Positions 46,301 to 56,700 of a DNA stretch of 64,000 nt are shown one piece after another; position 1 is the stretch's first letter, and each line of letters opens with the position of its first letter. The notes below the pieces were generated by a model. It was not told where the DNA came from and searched no databases. It worked only from the letters and a program-made list of their open reading frames with translations. Both the position numbers and the translations under genes were made by a program. Source of the stretch: Bryopsis sp. KO-2023 (taxonomy: Eukaryota; Chlorophyta; Ulvophyceae; Bryopsidales; Bryopsidaceae); assembly GCA_030272585.1 (NCBI GenBank), contig BSYQ01000006.1, forward strand, positions 1,265,001-1,329,000, in the 5' to 3' direction.

Positions 46301-47449
46301 CACCAGGGTGACTAACTAATTCACTCACCATCCGGTGGTACTTCTGGCAGTATGTCTGACTCCAGACCAATGGTAGCATCCCAATCATCATCGGTCAGAC
46401 TGGATGCCTTCCCCGAGTCCACACTTTCAATATCCATACTCAAAGTGGGTGTGGTTAAAATGATCGATCTTGGTTGTCCATTCGATCGAAACGATATTCC
46501 TGGCAACAAACCAAGACGAAAAAAACAACAGCCCTGAGAACAGCCCTGAGTGAAACATGATTTTAAGCGGGAAATCAATTTTAGCAAAGCAGGTAACAAT
46601 ATAACAGTAACAATAATTACATATTGCTTTTAGCAAAGCAGGTACGTACCATCATGTGTTTTCAATTTTTCGTTCCATGTGAATTTTATCTCTGAATCCA
46701 AGGGCCAACTGCCATCAGGATTCCATCTGGCAATGAAGGTGGCGACCCAGCGAAATCGACCAGGAATCTCCGGCTCCAAGAAAAAGGGAACCTGCAGCAA
46801 TCACATCAAATATACTGTACCTCAGAACTGCTTATGAATGAAGCACTGGACAAAAAGCCATGTTGAGTTTTAAGCGGAGTAGTAGTAATTCTCTGAATTC
46901 TCCCAGCTCAAGGAAGGAGAGTTATTGAAGACAATTCGTCTGGACCTCACCTTGTCATCTGGAAGTAATGTCGTTCCAAAATCTTGTCCGAAAGCAATCA
47001 CAGATCGGGAAAAAACCACCTGGAAAAATGCACCATCCAAACAAAGAAGTTTCATTCAAATATCTGATGAGTAACAGTTATTGGAATTGATGACTAATTA
47101 TTTCCACATGACGAGTGATCGAAAGTCTTGATCCGTTGTAGGATGACGTAATCGCCCCAAAAATCATCCAATCACGTAATAACAGGGAACCAATGGGCGT
47201 CCTTTTGAGCAGCGAAAATATCTCGTTTGTCAAGTTCAAAATTTGGACACGAACCGTGAGCGCTTGTTGATCTTCCACTCTCAGCCGTCGGGTGGAATGA
47301 CCGGCAAGCTCCGAGGGGGTGGTCAGGATGATTTCCAAAGGGAGATCATTGGATAGAAAACCTCCGCTCTCGACCGCCTCTGAGGCGTTCTGGTGCAAGA
47401 CTCGCGCCGAGCAAAACCCCGACGTCAAAAGCAAAAACGTCACCCACAT
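34381..47449 (-). CDS. Alpha-2-macroglobulin-like protein, thioester motif lost, C-terminal EGF-like domain
   Basis: About 32 exons, 5' to 3': 47449-47108, 47019-46951, 46791-46650, 46499-46329, 46098-46037, 45787-45683, 45333-45245, 45115-44990, 44695-44569, 44380-44280, 43979-43857, 43589-43372, 43073-42971, 42832-42571 (or 42658), 42199-41983, 41769-41489, 41302-41203, 41006-40832, 40605-40376, 40117-39970, 39650-39500, 39275-~39066, 38769-38440, 38283-38139, 37903-37727, 37530-37219, 37063-36826, 36535-36214, 36132-35993, 35853-35349, 35263-34823, 34722-34381. Phases fit throughout; about 2,170 aa. Signal peptide MWVTFLLLTSGFCSA. MG-type beta domains follow (TDAEGRAFFFDGL, VTVIAVDKAIL). 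A Tyr/Asp/Glu/Ser-rich bait-like segment lies at 38139-38283, then the A2M core (FETVIAKDGIATVNFTAPD). An EGF-like module (CSDNGACDLDSGACLC) ends the protein. Where the family has CxEQ, this has HECPID (36517-36534). The ends of the exons at 39066 and 42571 are uncertain. Inferred role: secreted protease trap or surface protein. Confidence 0.85.
38139..38283 (-). other. Candidate bait region exon of the macroglobulin-like protein
   Basis: This 48-codon exon is low-complexity, acidic and Tyr-rich (SYDESDYDYDYKSEESL) and lies directly before the conserved core block of the A2M family. That is where protease-bait regions sit in known members. Confidence 0.55.
44386..44405 (-). repeat. Oligo(T)-oligo(G) tract at a 3' splice site of the macroglobulin-like gene
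   Basis: On the coding strand eleven T run into nine G, followed immediately by the acceptor TTGAG at 44381. It stands where a polypyrimidine tract is expected. Confidence 0.8.
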
Positions 47450-48451
47450 CCCTGAGCAACCATGCCAACTTTTTATTACAGTGCCAGGATCGTGACGGTT
47501 CTGAGCGACGCGAAAAAGGCGAGCTTCCGATGAAATTTCATAGCATCGTTTCGGAGAGGACTGTTTTCGTTACTTTTCGCGCTCAGCTGTTGTCTTCCCA
47601 ACCAACAGCTACCTATGGCTGTGGTTGAATGGGGTGATGGCTGCCGCTGCCGCTTCATTTCAGTTTATCTGTGTTCACTGGAAGTTGGTCTGTGGAGTTG
47701 GCGCGTTCTGTTCTGAAGACAGTTTTCTCACACTTTTTTGAAAAACACGGTCGCCATCGACTCAGGTTTCGTGTGTGTGCAACGAAGTGACGACGAACGA
47801 GGACAAATCTCTGTCCGTCCAAGTTCGTGCAGAAAAAACAGATATTCCTACGTAATATTTTTTTCCCTTTGTGAGTTCCTTTTTATTTCTTGTCCGTTTA
47901 TTTCTCTCCCACTTGTTTTTTGTTTTTTTCATTGTTTTTTTTCAAAAAAAGGAAAATAATATCTCAAGATGGCGTTGTAATCTGTCCTCTCCTTGTTTCC
48001 ATCTTTCATTGAGAGGCTTCTTTTCTTTTACTTAACGATCAATCAATCAATCGATATACAGTACAGTAGTGTGTTTTACTTAACAGTTTGTCTTTCGGAC
48101 TTGGTTTTGTTTTCTCAACTTTGTCGATCCTCATCGCAGTTGTTCTACTTGGTTTGAAACGAAGAGGATCGGACCCATCAGGTCGGCTTTATTCAACTCA
48201 TACCTCTTTGTGTCTTCCCACCCAAGAAAAAAACAAAAAAAAACAAATGGCCGTACACTTGCAATACCTTCATCAGCGTCTCGTGTGGCTTCTTGGTATC
48301 GTCCTATTAAGTTTTTTTCGCTTGGATTTGAGCGGTACTTTCAACTTCAAAGCGAACTTCTCTCCGTGTTTTTTTTTTTACTCGGTTTTGATGTGGAATT
48401 CAATTTTTGGAAGTGGAAGTTGGTCGATATCATGGAGTTCCGAGGGAAAAT
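47450..48451. other. Upstream region of the macroglobulin-like gene; no further gene seen
   Basis: T-rich and low-complexity after 47830. A degenerate part of the LINE remnant probably extends into 48290-48450, but its frame is broken. Confidence 0.4.
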
Positions 48452-48580
48452 AGGATTTGTCGGTTGTGTCGATCAGCGGTGGAGGATGAACATCATTTTC
48501 TTTTTGTTAGTCCGTTTTATTCTTCATTTCGTCTCTTGCATGGAATGCTTTTCGCTGGGCTACTCCCAGGGATATTTTAG
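48452..48580 (+). pseudogene. LINE ORF2 3' remnant (zinc-knuckle tail)
   Basis: A 42-codon stretch reads RICRLCRSAVEDEHHFLF, followed by an SPFYSSFR motif and a stop. This matches the terminal CCHC knuckle of LINE ORF2, with Ser in place of the last Cys. Coding similarity upstream is broken by frameshifts. It ends exactly where the duplicated fragment at 48577 starts. Confidence 0.6.
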
Positions 48581-49018
48581 AGGGGACGAAAAAAGTAACC
48601 ACACCCTCATACCCTCTGACGCTTCCCATAACGGGATTCACGCCCTCCCACCATTCGCCCCCCTCCGTGCAAGACGTCTTGCCCGCTCGTCTTTCACTTT
48701 TTGAGGGTTAAACGTCATGGCTGTCCAGCGAAGCGGTGAGGGTGTCTTGGTAGTCTCCTGTGAAAAAAAACACGCTCAACTGTAACGCACACGTGGTTTC
48801 ACGTTTCCAAACACAAATCTATAGTGGAACGAACATAATCAAGTTCAGAGCAATTGAAATCAAGCCCCTTACCGGACGTTTTCCTTGGTCACCGGAGCTC
48901 CCATCCCAATCGTTCCTGCCGCTTGTGTCGGAAGTGCTGGAACAGAAGCTACCAAGCAGCATAATAACCTTTTTCTTTCAGTGAATTCGACGGCGCAACA
49001 ACACAACGGGATCATAAG
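48577..49018. pseudogene. Duplicated 3' part of the Pro-rich gene (from 22.2-22.6 kb)
   Basis: This matches about 22165-22640 in the same orientation, covering the last exon, the intact intron and the previous exon. Scattered substitutions and small deletions (about 25 bp near 48750, others near 48717 and 48880) break the reading frame. Because the intron is kept, this is a DNA-level copy, not a processed pseudogene. Confidence 0.85.
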
Positions 49019-50402
49019 AGGTGTGCATTTAAAAGAATCTCAACTATGAACAAGGATGAACAAGGATAATTGGGTTTGAAGAGTTCTGAAGTGAATCAAG
49101 AATCCATCAACTGTGGAAGCTGGAAACAACTTGCAACACCTTTGTGTTTGGTTTCGGGACTTGGGTTTCTGTAGTAGCACCAAGAGGGGACGTGCCTGGT
49201 CCCTCCTGAGCGTCTGGCATTGGGGAGCCAGGAAAGGCAGTTTCTGATGGTTTCGTGCGTTCTTGTTTGGAATTCGACAACAAATGTCGTGGAGGCGTCG
49301 AGAAAACCTTCTGGGTGTCTCCCATGGGTTAGGTTTTTCCAAAAGTGTTGCTGTCATCCAAGCCATGGTGTGAGGTTCAAGCCTTGGTCAATTGACACCA
49401 AGAGGCGTCTTGAGTTGACAAGAAGGCACTTTTGTTGAATCATTGTCATTCAGTTGTGAACACTTCATTAGAATGTATGCATACACTTCGGCCACCACAA
49501 TATAAATGCACTGCAGCCAAACATATGTTTGGATGCATCCCCATAGTACCCCTCCAGCCACCCATCCACCCCCACCTAACCAACAAACATACAAATTTCA
49601 AAAAAAAAGGAAAAAAAACAATAGAAATGCACTGTAGCCAAAGATCCAGTCAGCCACTGTTTAGGGATCCCATAGTACCCATAGGATTTGGTTTCGATCC
49701 GCACATCATCGGCGTAAAAGCACACCCTATTCCGTGTGATCCGTATGTCTATCGATTTGTTTTCGACTTCGTCGAGTTGGGTGTCTGAGCAAGTTCTCTT
49801 GCAAAGGATTGCCCCAGGTTTGTTTTCGGCAACGTTATCTGGCTTTGCTGGATGTATAGGTAGACTAAAGAAAACGTTGACTCACACGCACACTCTCTTT
49901 TTGTAAAGAAAACACCGTTTCAATGCTTGTTTTCAACATGCATGTCCCATGAGACGGAGCATTTCTGTGCGTTTTTGACCCAACAGTTCTTTTTTCCAAC
50001 GACTTCGCATCACTTGGCAAAATCCATTGTTCCATTGCCTAAGGAGCGTGTTCAAAAAAAGAAAACCCACTTTTTCTTAGACAAAAGGAATCAAACGATT
50101 ATTTTCTTGTTCCTTCCAAGATTGCAAGAGCGAAGGTGGAAAAAAAAAAGAAAAAAAAATCCCTTCCTGCCAATCAGGGCTCTTTTGGATGTGATCCTTC
50201 TTTTCTTTGGCATCATATCTTATTTAGGGCAGGTGCTAAACAATGAAAACCAGCCCACCTTCGCATCAGTATCATCGGGATTCATATTATCATCAATCTT
50301 GAGCGCTTCGGTGTCCCCTTGTTCCAACTTCTTTTTCCTCCAAAAAAGGCTCCGAAGTGAGATCAAGTGCTTTCTCAATTTTCTGTCGGTCTCCAATCCT
50401 CA
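49019..50402. other. Intergenic; one weak open frame
   Basis: A 72-codon minus-strand frame at 49107-49325 (Ser/Thr/Pro-rich, starting MGDTQKVF) has plausible composition but no family and no exon context. The rest is low-complexity. The motif ATGCACTGYAGCCAAA occurs twice (near 49506 and 49627). Confidence 0.3.
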
Positions 50403-52810
50403 TCATTGGCCATTGGCTAGCTTTCGACACAAGTCCACACCGGTGCTACCGTTCTCAAAGGTCAAGCAGTCCTTGAGAAGGCCAACAATGTTGCAATCCT
50501 GGATTTGGACAAGGTACTTCTTCATGGTCTGCCAGGGGGTATTCTTCTGATCAATCAATAAAATAAAAAAAATTCGCAACAGCTCAAAATCAGCAGCAAT
50601 TTCAAAGGGGGGCGTTATTGTGTGGCCTTACAGGGACTCCTGCTGCTTCAAGGGCTGCATTCTTGTCATGGGTCCCACATTTTTTATTTTTTTTTTCCCA
50701 TGGCGTGGTCTGTTTGTCGGCCAGGGGGAGAAGTCAGACCTGGAGGAGCAGTCAGACCTGCATGGGAGAAAGAACAATGAGTCATCATCACAAACACAAA
50801 AACAAGACAAACCCTACTTGGATTGGATCCACAGTGATGGAAATTAGAAAAAAAAAACTTGATTAAAAAAATAGAAATTATTCTACTGGGGGCTTGAGTA
50901 GTTCAAAGATTGTCATGGATCACATTCTTTTCTCCCTTGGGCTGGTGAAATTCAACAAAACACTTTTTTTTATGAACTTTTTTTGGAGGACCAGGAGTTG
51001 TCCTGGTGCAAATGGGATGAACATAGATGCCATGACCATATTTCTCAAAATCACTTATTGCAAACTTATATTTTTCTCTTTTTCTGGTGATGCCCTTGGA
51101 TGAAAATGTGGAAGTGTACTATAGCTAATTGATGTTTGTTTGTTTGTTTGTACTATAGCTACCTGCGATAAATGGCACTTCAGATTTCTTGGTTCCGCTG
51201 GCCTTAATGAGCTCGATGGCATTTTTTTCAGCAGACCTGCCGATTTCTCCGATCATGATTATTCTCTCAGTCTATTACCAGAAGAGAAACCATAAAAACA
51301 CACAAAAGTATATCATCCTTTTCAGCAACGCCCCATAGATTTCAAGCCAAGTACTCCATTTCCCTAAAAATATCATTTACATATGTAGCATTGAGTTCCT
51401 GTGAGGATCGATCCTTTTCAAAAGACAGAGATTTTGGCTTAGAGATTCATTATTCACACATTTAGTCCTTTTTTAAGACAAGTGTTTTTTTAAAAGACTC
51501 GTTGTTCAGGGGTTGTAAAGGTTATAACCCCTGAACCTCTAAAAAGACGGTTTGCAACAATCAACCCCACGTGTGGGTCCTTCACGAATTTTTCCAGTAA
51601 TGCATCGATAAATTGTGTTCCATTGAATGGATCGCCATCGATGCCGGCGACCGTGGATTGTCTGAGGCCCGTGTTGGCTGTTTGGAAAACCGCCTACCAA
51701 AGAGAAAGCAAAGATATGGCATTAACTTCATGATCGGAGAAACTCTCTGACTAAATATGCCATGGTTGTCTTGCTCCACATCAGTGGCTGGAAATGCCCA
51801 TTCCAAAACGGAAAACTTTCTGCGATTTGAAGCGGATTTTTGCAGCGAAGGACATTACCTCGTAGGTGAAGATTCCAGATTGTGACACGTCAGGTTGGTG
51901 GATGTAACCCTGGCCAAAAAACGTTATACGTTCTCAGAAACCCAGCATCAAATTCAGATTTTCTTGGTAGTGTTGTTTTCTGGGCTTTGTGAGCAGAAAT
52001 GCAAGCGATGTTGCAAACTCATTCAACGATGGCTTGGAATTCTCTACCGGCATGATTTCGATTTTGCATTCGCCAGGTTTGATTGTTCCGGGGCAGTTGG
52101 AGCCAATCAACCTGGTGTTGATTGGACGAGCCATTGCATTTTTCACTCTGACCTGCCACATTGAATCGAAAACAAATTGCTCAGACAAAAGCAAACCCAA
52201 CCATCCATCCATTCAATATGCCACACCAAACTGCCAAGATTCAACCACCATGGATTGCCCTACTCGATCTTCAGAACTTGCCTTTGCACGCCAGCCTTGA
52301 TGTATTTGTTAATGCACTTTCCGGATTGATTGAGGGCAATACGGCTGGTCCCCAACACTACAACACGTAAGGTAGGGCAATCTGGGCAAAGCGTACAAGG
52401 AAACCCCCATATTTATTTGCTAGGGAGTGGTATTGTCCCAGCGATCAGTCTACCCACCATGCCGTGCCGTGGAATTGCTTCAGTGATGCACGCAATCAAT
52501 TCTATTTTGTCTCCGACCGCCTCCAAAACAGCTTTTGCTGCAAAGGGGGCCCCCGGGGTGGAACGTTGACCACCAACTCGTTGGAGTCTTGCACACTGTT
52601 GAAAATACGGAGGCCCAAATTTATATGGGTTTTGCCTCCTTCTCCAGCATTCACCATGCTCGAATCCTTGATTCTTAAAATGAGTGGATCTGATTGTACG
52701 TATCCTGACAGCTTTGGCAACAAAGCCCTCAGTGATTCGTTCGGCAAAATCTGACTTCCGATTGAGACTCTTTGATTCTGCACCGCGAACCGCTGTCCTT
52801 TCCTGTCCAA
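50403..52810 (-). pseudogene. Succinyl-CoA ligase alpha subunit-like gene, decayed
   Basis: Family blocks appear in order on the minus strand: GEGGKTHINLGLRIFNSV, ELVVNVPP, APFAAKAVLEAVGDKIEL with [86 protein letters not shown] with GRQTDHAMG (region of the phospho-His), and AALEAAGV. Splice sites match at several joins. Lesions: a frame change near 52651-52662 (between FEHG and MVNAG), a one-base shift in the G/C run at 52545-52558, and a TAA produced by the A10 run at 50687-50696. Several invariant residues differ (GLRQS for GLGQS, GIDGDP for GIGGDP). An 18-nt duplication sits in the active-site loop. A functional copy, if any, must be elsewhere. Confidence 0.65.
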
Positions 52811-53729
52811 ATAGATATGATTTTTTCCCCCAAATCTTGGTCAGCCTCGAAAACCAACAATCTGCAATCCAACACCCGAAACTCTAAAAAACAATTGCCA
52901 AAAAAGGAAAACTTTTGAGAATCCTCAAAAGAAACCAGCAAAAAAAAAAAAAGAAATCACATTTTCTGCAGATAAGGTGAAGATACTCACAGTTGTACAC
53001 TGATGCATCAGTTGCCGACTCTTTTTCCGGCACTATCTCTAGCGCATTCTTTGGCGTTTTCTTTGAAATATTGACGGCCGCCGCCACTGCATGATTTGCC
53101 GGCACAGCACCGTTCTCCACGTCCGTCCTCTCTCCTTTCCTCGCATGGTGTCACGAGCGCAAAGGACGTACCCAACACCCCTAAGCCGACTATCAGAAAC
53201 AGATGTCGACCCGCCGCCAACCCCGCTGTCGACAAAGCCGCGCAAGCTCCAGTAGCGCGTCGAGACCACGAAACACACCCACCACGCGACGTCATAAAGT
53301 TGCCGTTTTGACCTGCACAGCCCAGGCGAGAAAAATGGCAGTCGATCGAATCGGGTACAAGCTTGAAAAAGAGTTGAAACCTTTTCCTGGCTGCAGTCGT
53401 CTGGAGAGCCAGTCGAGATCATTCAAACACACAAACAAAATCAGACGTGCTCCCGATGTGACATCGAATAAGTTGGGGGTGGCGATTGGGGCGTCTCGCC
53501 CAGTGAGCTCCACAGCGCAAGAAGTAAGATCAGTTCGGCGTCTCCGTTCGTCTGGACACGCGCTGGTTAGACTGGCAAGCCCGGCGAATAGAGACGCTGT
53601 CACGGCAACAATGTCGGAGAAGGGGTGTCAGATTGACCAGATGTCGCGACGTTCCCGTCAGCGGCAAGAGCCCCAAAACAGCAAAAATGGCTGTGCAGCC
53701 GGATCCCGAACAAGATCTCCGTGGCAACC
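52811..53729. other. Upstream region shared by the ligase remnant (-) and gene 2 (+)
   Basis: Minus-strand frames at 52884-53295 include a hydrophobic stretch (HLFLIVGLGVLGTSFALV) and a plausible exon ending VYNC/GTGAGT, but I cannot join them in phase to the ligase exons. The last 400 bp should contain the gene 2 promoter. Confidence 0.35.
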
Positions 53730-56700
53730 ATGGCAATGTGCCGACCACGGTGTGCCGGCAGCCTGTTGTCAGCGTTTCTTGTAGTCGCATGCCTCGCAAC
53801 TGTCGGCCTCCCTCAAACCGACTCTGCTGGTGAGTGTTGGCTCGTTCGTCTTTGTTCTTCTACACAACACGTATTTTCCGCGCGGATTCCTTGACATGTA
53901 GATCGTCCCGCAAAGAAGCCTTTTCTGGCGTTATGTTTGGATACGTATTCATATTAGCCGCCGCAACGGTTGGAATTCAACGTCTCGAATGGCTGGATCG
54001 CAGGTGGGTCGGAGTGCAAGGTCGTACGCGCGGTCGTCGGAGTTTCTGCGCGAGTGATCTTGGACTCCGCCACGTTAAAGGAGCTGGAAAACGATGTTCA
54101 GAGTTTGGTAGATTGCTTGCCTGTTGGTGGGGTCCTGGAAATGGATCTGGCAGAGCTGGTGCTGGACGACTCCGTGGAACTCAGGAGTCCCATCACCATT
54201 GAAGGAAACGGAGCATCCGTTCAGTGTCCTGGTGACCAGAGCAAAGAAGCTTTTCTGATAAGGTGCCTGGACTGATTTGGCCTGTTGGAAGTCTCCTTCA
54301 GGAAACATAATTTATTAAATTGAGTGTGTTTGGTTGTGGAAACCAGGTCTGATGATGTGACACTTTCAACCCTTGCTTTCAAGGGGTGCTTCTTTGATTC
54401 TACAGAGGGTCTGATTCATGTGCAAAACTCGAAGAATGTTACCCTAAAACATGTGGAGTTTGAGGGAAACGAAAACGTTGGTGGAGGACCTGCGGGGCTT
54501 TCAGCTATCGAGTCTGAATTCAGGCTGTTGAATGTGACAGCCAGGAACAACATTGGGTCTTTGGGAGGAGTGATCACTGTTCTGAATAATTCAGAAGCAA
54601 CAATCGTGGATTCCATTTTCACCACAAATGTAGCCTTGTTAAGTGGAGGTGCCATTTTTTTGCACGAGACCGATGTCACAATTAGGGAAAGCACCTTTGA
54701 ATGGAACACGGCCACTGGGCAAGGAAGTGCAATCTATGCTGAGGTAACTCAATTACAATTCATTGCATTGTGAAATTCCAAGTTTGGGAGTAATATGAAT
54801 TTTTACATGCCATAGTTGAACGATGCCCTCAAAAACTTTACTGCTCCGTTTCTTTTTGGGATTGCCTTTTCTTCAATATCGAAGCTTCATCTTTTTTTAA
54901 CTCTTATCCTGGCAGGACAGTGAAAATGGCACTTTTCTTCAGTGGCTTTCTTTTCCCAGCTGATGTATATTCTTTCTCAAGCAAGACTTATCATGTGTGT
55001 GTGTGTCTGACCAGAGTCTGGACTTTGAGAAGAACTCTCAGGTCCACATTGTTGGTTCCACATTTAAAGACAATGGACCTGACACACGGGGTAGATCCCT
55101 TGTTACCGGTCAAGACGGGGGTGCGCTGTACTTTTTGAATTTGAAAGTATCCATCGAAAGTTCCAACTTTGAAAATAATTGGGGTTTCAGTGGTGGTGCC
55201 ATTCATGCCAGGGAACTGTCCCAACTCCAAATTTTCAATTCTTCATTTGTTGAGAACAGAGCATGGAAAGGATGGGGGGGAAATGGGGGTGGAATTTATT
55301 TTGTCTCCAAACTAACTCGTGGAGTCTTGAAAGTGTCCAAGAGCCATTTTCTCAGAAACACTGGTCACAGAGGTGGAGCTGTAGCCACAGAGGTGTGAAA
55401 ATATCTTGTATACTTGAAAAAAAAAAAGTTCGTTTGCGTTGTCTTTAGCAAAAAGTTGAAGACGTATCTAACCATTCAGAAAAACAAATACAGTTGTTGC
55501 TTGTGGATATGGAGTTTTTTTTCCATAGACGCTGTGCTGCTTAAAGATTCAAAATTGTGGCTACAATAATCGAGACCTGTTAAGAAAAAAAGTTTTGTGG
55601 TCATCTTGTACCTTTAATTTTCGGAAAGAATTGTGAGTGGATGTGGTTCCAGGATCACAATACTTGTCTGATTTTTTTCAGGGGTGAAAACTACTTCATT
55701 CTGATCTTTTTATTGAGTTTTCTGGTGATGGCATTGCAACTATTACTAATTGAATGAGAAGCCTTTGTGTGTCTTTAGTCGAGGACGGTTGTAAAAATGA
55801 CCGATGTAATATTTGACAGCAACAAGGGTTCCTCTATTTATACCGCAACTGGAGGGGCTATTTTTGCTTTTTCCAGAAAGATCGATGGTTTGGATGTTGA
55901 TATGAGGCTGGAAATCCAAGGGTCCCTTTTTAAGGACAATTCAGGGAACGGGAGGGGCGGAGGTATTTCGCTTGTACGGGACGCGGTAGGAAAAATGATG
56001 TTGGTTGCAAAGCTATTGAAAAAGAATATATCGGTCATGTATCTATGTGTGTAGCATACTTTGAATGTTCTATTTAGGGTACTTCCTTGAAGACAGTCCT
56101 CAAATTCGTGAAATTTATCGGAAATCGAGGTCGCAATGGTGGAGGCCTAGCGCCAGAAGGTGGGGATCTTGATGTTGATGATTGCTACTTCCAGGGGAAT
56201 GTAGCTTGGCAGCGGGGTGGAGCCTTGAATGTAAAAGTACGTACATACGCAAAAGTACGTACGCAGTGTCCTCACCATTTTTGGATCGTGTTTCTTAAAA
56301 GAACAGCGCAACAAATGATATCTGTATCGGAGTTTTGGGGAGCAATGCTGGATGATTCATATATTCTCAACCCTTCTTCATTCTTTTACCTTGTTTTCGG
56401 ATATTCTTTTTTTTTTGCAGTCCTTGCATTTCCATAGTACTTGTATTTTTTACAATGTCGCCATTGCGAGGGAAGCTCTCTCTTTTTCATTTCTTCTCAA
56501 ACATTGATTTTATTTATTTTATTTCATTTCATTTTCCAGGCAGGAAGGAAGTCCATAATAAATCTCCGTTCTTCGGAATTCATTGAAAACAAGGCTAGTG
56601 GAAAAAGAAATCAACTTCAGCTGGCAAACTTTGAGGGGAAGGGTGGGGCTGTGGTGATGAGAGATACAGGGGTGACTTCATTTATCAGCAACTGTACTTT

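Noticed and set aside
49927..50550. 207-codon plus-strand open frame
   Set aside because: Phe/Lys-rich artefact of homopolymers; the opposite strand carries the last exon of the ligase remnant.
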